DNA of 8,231 nt. It comes from JAFGCR01 sp964538225 (GTDB lineage Bacteria > Patescibacteriota > Gracilibacteria > UM-FILTER-43-11). Of the stretch, positions 5,933 through 8,231 are shown one piece after another. The notes under the pieces are model-generated. The model had not been told where the DNA came from and did not search any database. It worked only from the letters and a program-made list of their open reading frames with translations. The position numbers and the translations under genes were made by a program. The DNA is taken from the NCBI GenBank assembly GCA_964538225.1, contig CAZIDW010000059.1:1-8231 (forward strand). The letters run 5' to 3'. Position 1 is the first letter of the stretch, and each line of letters opens with the position of its first letter.

Positions 5933-6574
5933 ATGAAAATAGTCCCTTTTAATCCAGACACTTTGCGTGAGGCTATGGATGTCCTTAAAAAGGGCGGAGT
6001 GATTGCGCATCCCACCGACACCTGCTACGGGCTGGCCGCGGATATGATGAATCCCGAGGCAGTCAAAAAAGTCCAGACGATCAAAGGCCGTGATTTCAAT
6101 AAGCCCATGAGTATTATGATCTCGGTGCCGGAACAGCTGAAAATCCGGCAATACGCGGTGCTGGATAAGTTCAGTGAATTTGTCGTCCGCCGGCTGTTTC
6201 CCAGCGCGGTCACCATCCTATTGCCCAAAGGGCCGGCGATCCCGGATTTTTATTTTCCGGAAACATCCCTGATCGGCCTCCGCGTGCCCATGCACGATTC
6301 CACCCAGGATCTGTTGCGCGCGTTCGGCGGGGCGCTCATCACCACCAGCGCTAACTCCTCCGGCAAACCGCTTTGCTTCAGCTACGAAGAAGCAAAAGCC
6401 TGTTTTAAAGGAAAGACCCACCAGCCGGACCTGATTTTTGAGGGGAAGATCACGCGTCACGACAAGGCATCGACGGTCATCAGCCTCAAAGGGAACCATA
6501 TCCGCATCGTCCGCAAAGGGCCGATCACCGCCTCTCAGATGGAAGGGATCTTGGGAATCGAGGTGAAGGAATGA
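5933..6574 (+). CDS. L-threonylcarbamoyladenylate synthase (YrdC/Sua5 family)
   Basis: This 213-residue protein should condense threonine, bicarbonate and ATP into threonylcarbamoyl-AMP, the first step of the t6A modification at position 37 of ANN-decoding tRNAs, in the cytoplasm. It shows the YrdC-domain landmarks: PTDTCYGLAAD (27-37), the KxR motif K51-G-R53 with K57, IGLRVP (114-119), and the SxN motif S139-A-N141 within TTSANSSGKP. STVISL (180-185) and a terminal RKGPI complete the fold. The length fits a single YrdC domain, as in TsaC/YwlC short forms, with no Sua5 C-terminal domain. I chose the ATG at 5933; a TTG 19 codons earlier would translate the promoter region. Partner enzymes TsaB, TsaD and TsaE are not in the window. 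aspS follows after 140 bp on the same strand. Confidence 0.95.
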   Translation: MKIVPFNPDTLREAMDVLKKGGVIAHPTDTCYGLAADMMNPEAVKKVQTIKGRDFNKPMSIMISVPEQLKIRQYAVLDKFSEFVVRRLFPSAVTILLPKGPAIPDFYFPETSLIGLRVPMHDSTQDLLRAFGGALITTSANSSGKPLCFSYEEAKACFKGKTHQPDLIFEGKITRHDKASTVISLKGNHIRIVRKGPITASQMEGILGIEVKE

Positions 6575-6626
6575 TTTGCGCTTACCTCTGATTTAGCCTA
6601 AAATAATTCAGACGTTTTATTGGCTT

Positions 6627-6708
6627 GGATTTGAAGGATATGAATGATCTGAAAGATTAATTTCTAAAAATGAATCATCGTTCAAATCCTTCAAATTGTT
6701 CAAATCCT
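6627..6708. repeat. Inverted arrays of a 9-base repeat upstream of aspS
   Basis: The left array reads ggatttgaa, ggatatgaa, tgatctgaa, agatt (6627 onward). The right array, on the + strand, is ttcaaatcc, ttcaaattg, ttcaaatcc (6681-6707), preceded by aatcatcg. On the minus strand the right array reads ggatttgaa, caatttgaa, ggatttgaa, cgatgatt, so both arms follow the same 9-base pattern NGATTTGAA in opposite directions and can form an imperfect stem of about 30 bp. The right arm ends only 8 bases before the aspS ATG, so a folded RNA would bury the start region. There is no T run, so it does not look like a terminator. Confidence 0.8.
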
Positions 6709-6714
6709 TACATT

Positions 6715-8231
6715 ATGTACCGAACCCATACCTGCGGACAGCTGACAGCATCGGATAAAGGAAAAACCGTGACCTTGTCCGGCTGGGTCCACAGAAGGCG
6801 CGACCATGGCGGAGTGATCTTTATCGACCTCCGCGACCGTTACGGGCTGACCCAGATCGTGTTTGACCCGACTGTTGATAAAGAAAGCTGGAAGACTGCC
6901 GACACGGTGCGCCCGGAATATGTGCTGACCGTAAAGGGCGAGGTGAAAAAACGCCTGAAGGGTCAGGAAAATCTCCAACTGACCACCGGGGACATCGAGG
7001 TGTATATCGACGAGGTCAGCATCCTGAACTCCGCCAAGACACCTCCGTTCGAGATCGACCAGGAAAAACCCGTGGGCGAAGAACTCCGGCTTAAATACCG
7101 TTACCTCGACCTTCGGCACGACAGAATGCGGGATAACATAATCCTGCGCCACAAAATCATCAAAGCCATCCGCGACTTCCTGGATCAGGAAGGTTTTGTA
7201 GAGGTCGAAACACCGATCCTCATCAAAGGCACGCCCGAAGGCAGCCGCGAATATCTGGTGCCTTCACGCCTGTACCCGGGCAAGTTCTTCGTGCTGCCGC
7301 AAAGTCCCCAGCAGCTCAAACAGCTCCTGATGATCTCTGGTTTTGACAAATACTTCCAAATCGCCCGCTGTTTCCGCGATGAAGACCAGCGGGGCGACCG
7401 TCAGCCGGAATTCACTCAGCTGGATCTGGAGATGAGTTTTGCGGAAGAGAAAGACGTGATGGCCCTCAATGAAAAACTCCTCATCGACCTGACCCGGCAA
7501 TTCGCCCCCAAAAAACAACTCAAAGACAACCCCTTCCCTGTCCTGTCCTGGCATGAGGCTATGAGCCGGTTCGGCTCCGACAAGCCGGATCTCCGTTTCG
7601 GCATGGAACTGACAGACGTGTCTGATATTGTGGAAAAATCGGATTTCAAGGTCTTTTCCGGCACGGTAGAAGCGGGCGGCGTGGTGAAAGCCTTAAAAGT
7701 GGCAGGAGCCGCCGGCTGGCCGCGCAGTGAGCTGGACAAGCTTGAGGAACTGGCCAAGGTCTACGGCGCCAAAGGCCTGGCTTATTTTGTGTATAAAGAA
7801 GAAGGCATCAAATCCCCTATCCTCAAATTTCTGAATGATGATATCGCGGATGAGATCACCAGAGCCACAGAGGCAAAAAACGGCGATATCGTCTTCTTTG
7901 CCGCGGACCAGTTCAGCACGGCCTGTGAGGTGCTCGGCCAGGTACGGCTTTACTGTGGTAAAAAATCAGACCTCATCGACCCGGATGTCTTTTCCTACTG
8001 CTGGGTCAACCAGTTCCCGCTGTTTGAATTTGAAAAGGAAACCGGCCAGCTCGCGGCCATGCACCACCCGTTCACGCGGCCGATGGATGAGGATCGGGAG
8101 GCATTGGAAAACGACCCGGTAAAAGCGCGCGCCGTGGCCTACGACGTCATCCTGAACGGGAATGAGATCGGGGGCGGGAGTATGCGTATCCATGAATCCG
8201 GACTCCAGAAACAGATCTTCGATATCTTAAA
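6715..8231 (+). CDS. aspS: Aspartyl-tRNA synthetase, 3' end outside window
   Basis: The first 505 codons of a class IIb synthetase are present with no stop before the right edge; bacterial AspRS is about 590 residues, so roughly 85 are missing. The N-terminal OB-fold that reads the anticodon is seen at ~1-105 (SGWVHRRRDHGGVIFIDLRD, 22-41). The catalytic domain has the QSPQQLKQ aspartate-site segment, motif 2 FRDEDQRGDRQPEFTQLDLE (220-239), the bacterial GAD insertion (~285-410) and the start of motif 3, GNEIGGGSMRIHESG (482-496). Residues H31 and G83 resemble those of non-discriminating enzymes that also charge tRNA-Asn, which would require GatCAB to finish Asn-tRNA synthesis; this is inference from the family. 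The start is the ATG at 6715, placed right after a repeat array and without a Shine-Dalgarno sequence. Confidence 0.96.
   Translation, partial: MYRTHTCGQLTASDKGKTVTLSGWVHRRRDHGGVIFIDLRDRYGLTQIVFDPTVDKESWKTADTVRPEYVLTVKGEVKKRLKGQENLQLTTGDIEVYIDEVSILNSAKTPPFEIDQEKPVGEELRLKYRYLDLRHDRMRDNIILRHKIIKAIRDFLDQEGFVEVETPILIKGTPEGSREYLVPSRLYPGKFFVLPQSPQQLKQLLMISGFDKYFQIARCFRDEDQRGDRQPEFTQLDLEMSFAEEKDVMALNEKLLIDLTRQFAPKKQLKDNPFPVLSWHEAMSRFGSDKPDLRFGMELTDVSDIVEKSDFKVFSGTVEAGGVVKALKVAGAAGWPRSELDKLEELAKVYGAKGLAYFVYKEEGIKSPILKFLNDDIADEITRATEAKNGDIVFFAADQFSTACEVLGQVRLYCGKKSDLIDPDVFSYCWVNQFPLFEFEKETGQLAAMHHPFTRPMDEDREALENDPVKARAVAYDVILNGNEIGGGSMRIHESGLQKQIFDIL

Overview
The window (about 8.2 kb) is a bacterial chromosomal stretch of ordinary housekeeping genes separated by unusual, repeat-rich, AT-rich spacers. 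I recognise five genes: a glutamate dehydrogenase (+), a GatB/YqeY-family protein (+), the large subunit of carbamoyl phosphate synthetase, CarB (-), a YrdC/Sua5-family threonylcarbamoyl-AMP synthase (+), and the first ~505 codons of an aspartyl-tRNA synthetase (+, running off the right edge). Between YqeY and CarB lies a small, apparently frameshifted minus-strand coding remnant.

Organism: the coding DNA is of intermediate GC and the spacers are AT-rich. None of the five starts has a Shine-Dalgarno sequence at normal distance, yet two spacers hold strong sigma70-like promoters (TTGACA / TATAAT type). CarB is of the type I know from Bacteroidota and the eukaryotic enzymes, but the promoters do not look like Bacteroidota promoters. 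The combination suggests an uncultured bacterial lineage; Omnitrophota or a related group is my guess, held with low confidence because nothing here is diagnostic.

Layout: 1-161 is a spacer with heptamer repeats in both orientations around a GC hairpin. 162-1430 is gdhA. 1431-1518 holds an inverted repeat built from a decamer. 1519-1965 is yqeY. 1966-2313 holds a strong + promoter running straight into a long hairpin, then a minus-strand gene remnant with its own strong promoter-like sequence. 2314-5574 is carB, interrupted in frame by a 63-bp array of heptamers in the linker between its two synthetase halves. 5575-5932 is a divergent spacer with a second heptamer element and the likely promoter of the next gene. 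5933-6574 is the YrdC/Sua5 gene. 6575-6714 is a spacer with inverted arrays of a 9-mer. 6715 to the end is aspS.

Functional links: GdhA, CarB, the YrdC/Sua5 enzyme and AspRS connect ammonia/glutamate metabolism, pyrimidine and arginine precursors, and tRNA modification and charging. Apart from gdhA-yqeY and sua5-aspS, which are co-directional pairs with short gaps, there is no clear operon. carA and other pyr or arg genes are not next to carB.

The main observation of interest is the repeat landscape. Short-period arrays (period 7 or 9), often paired as inverted copies, sit in four places: three spacers and one position inside an essential enzyme. Two of these elements share the same architecture. 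I see no CRISPR array, integrase, transposase, defence system or RNA gene of a known family.
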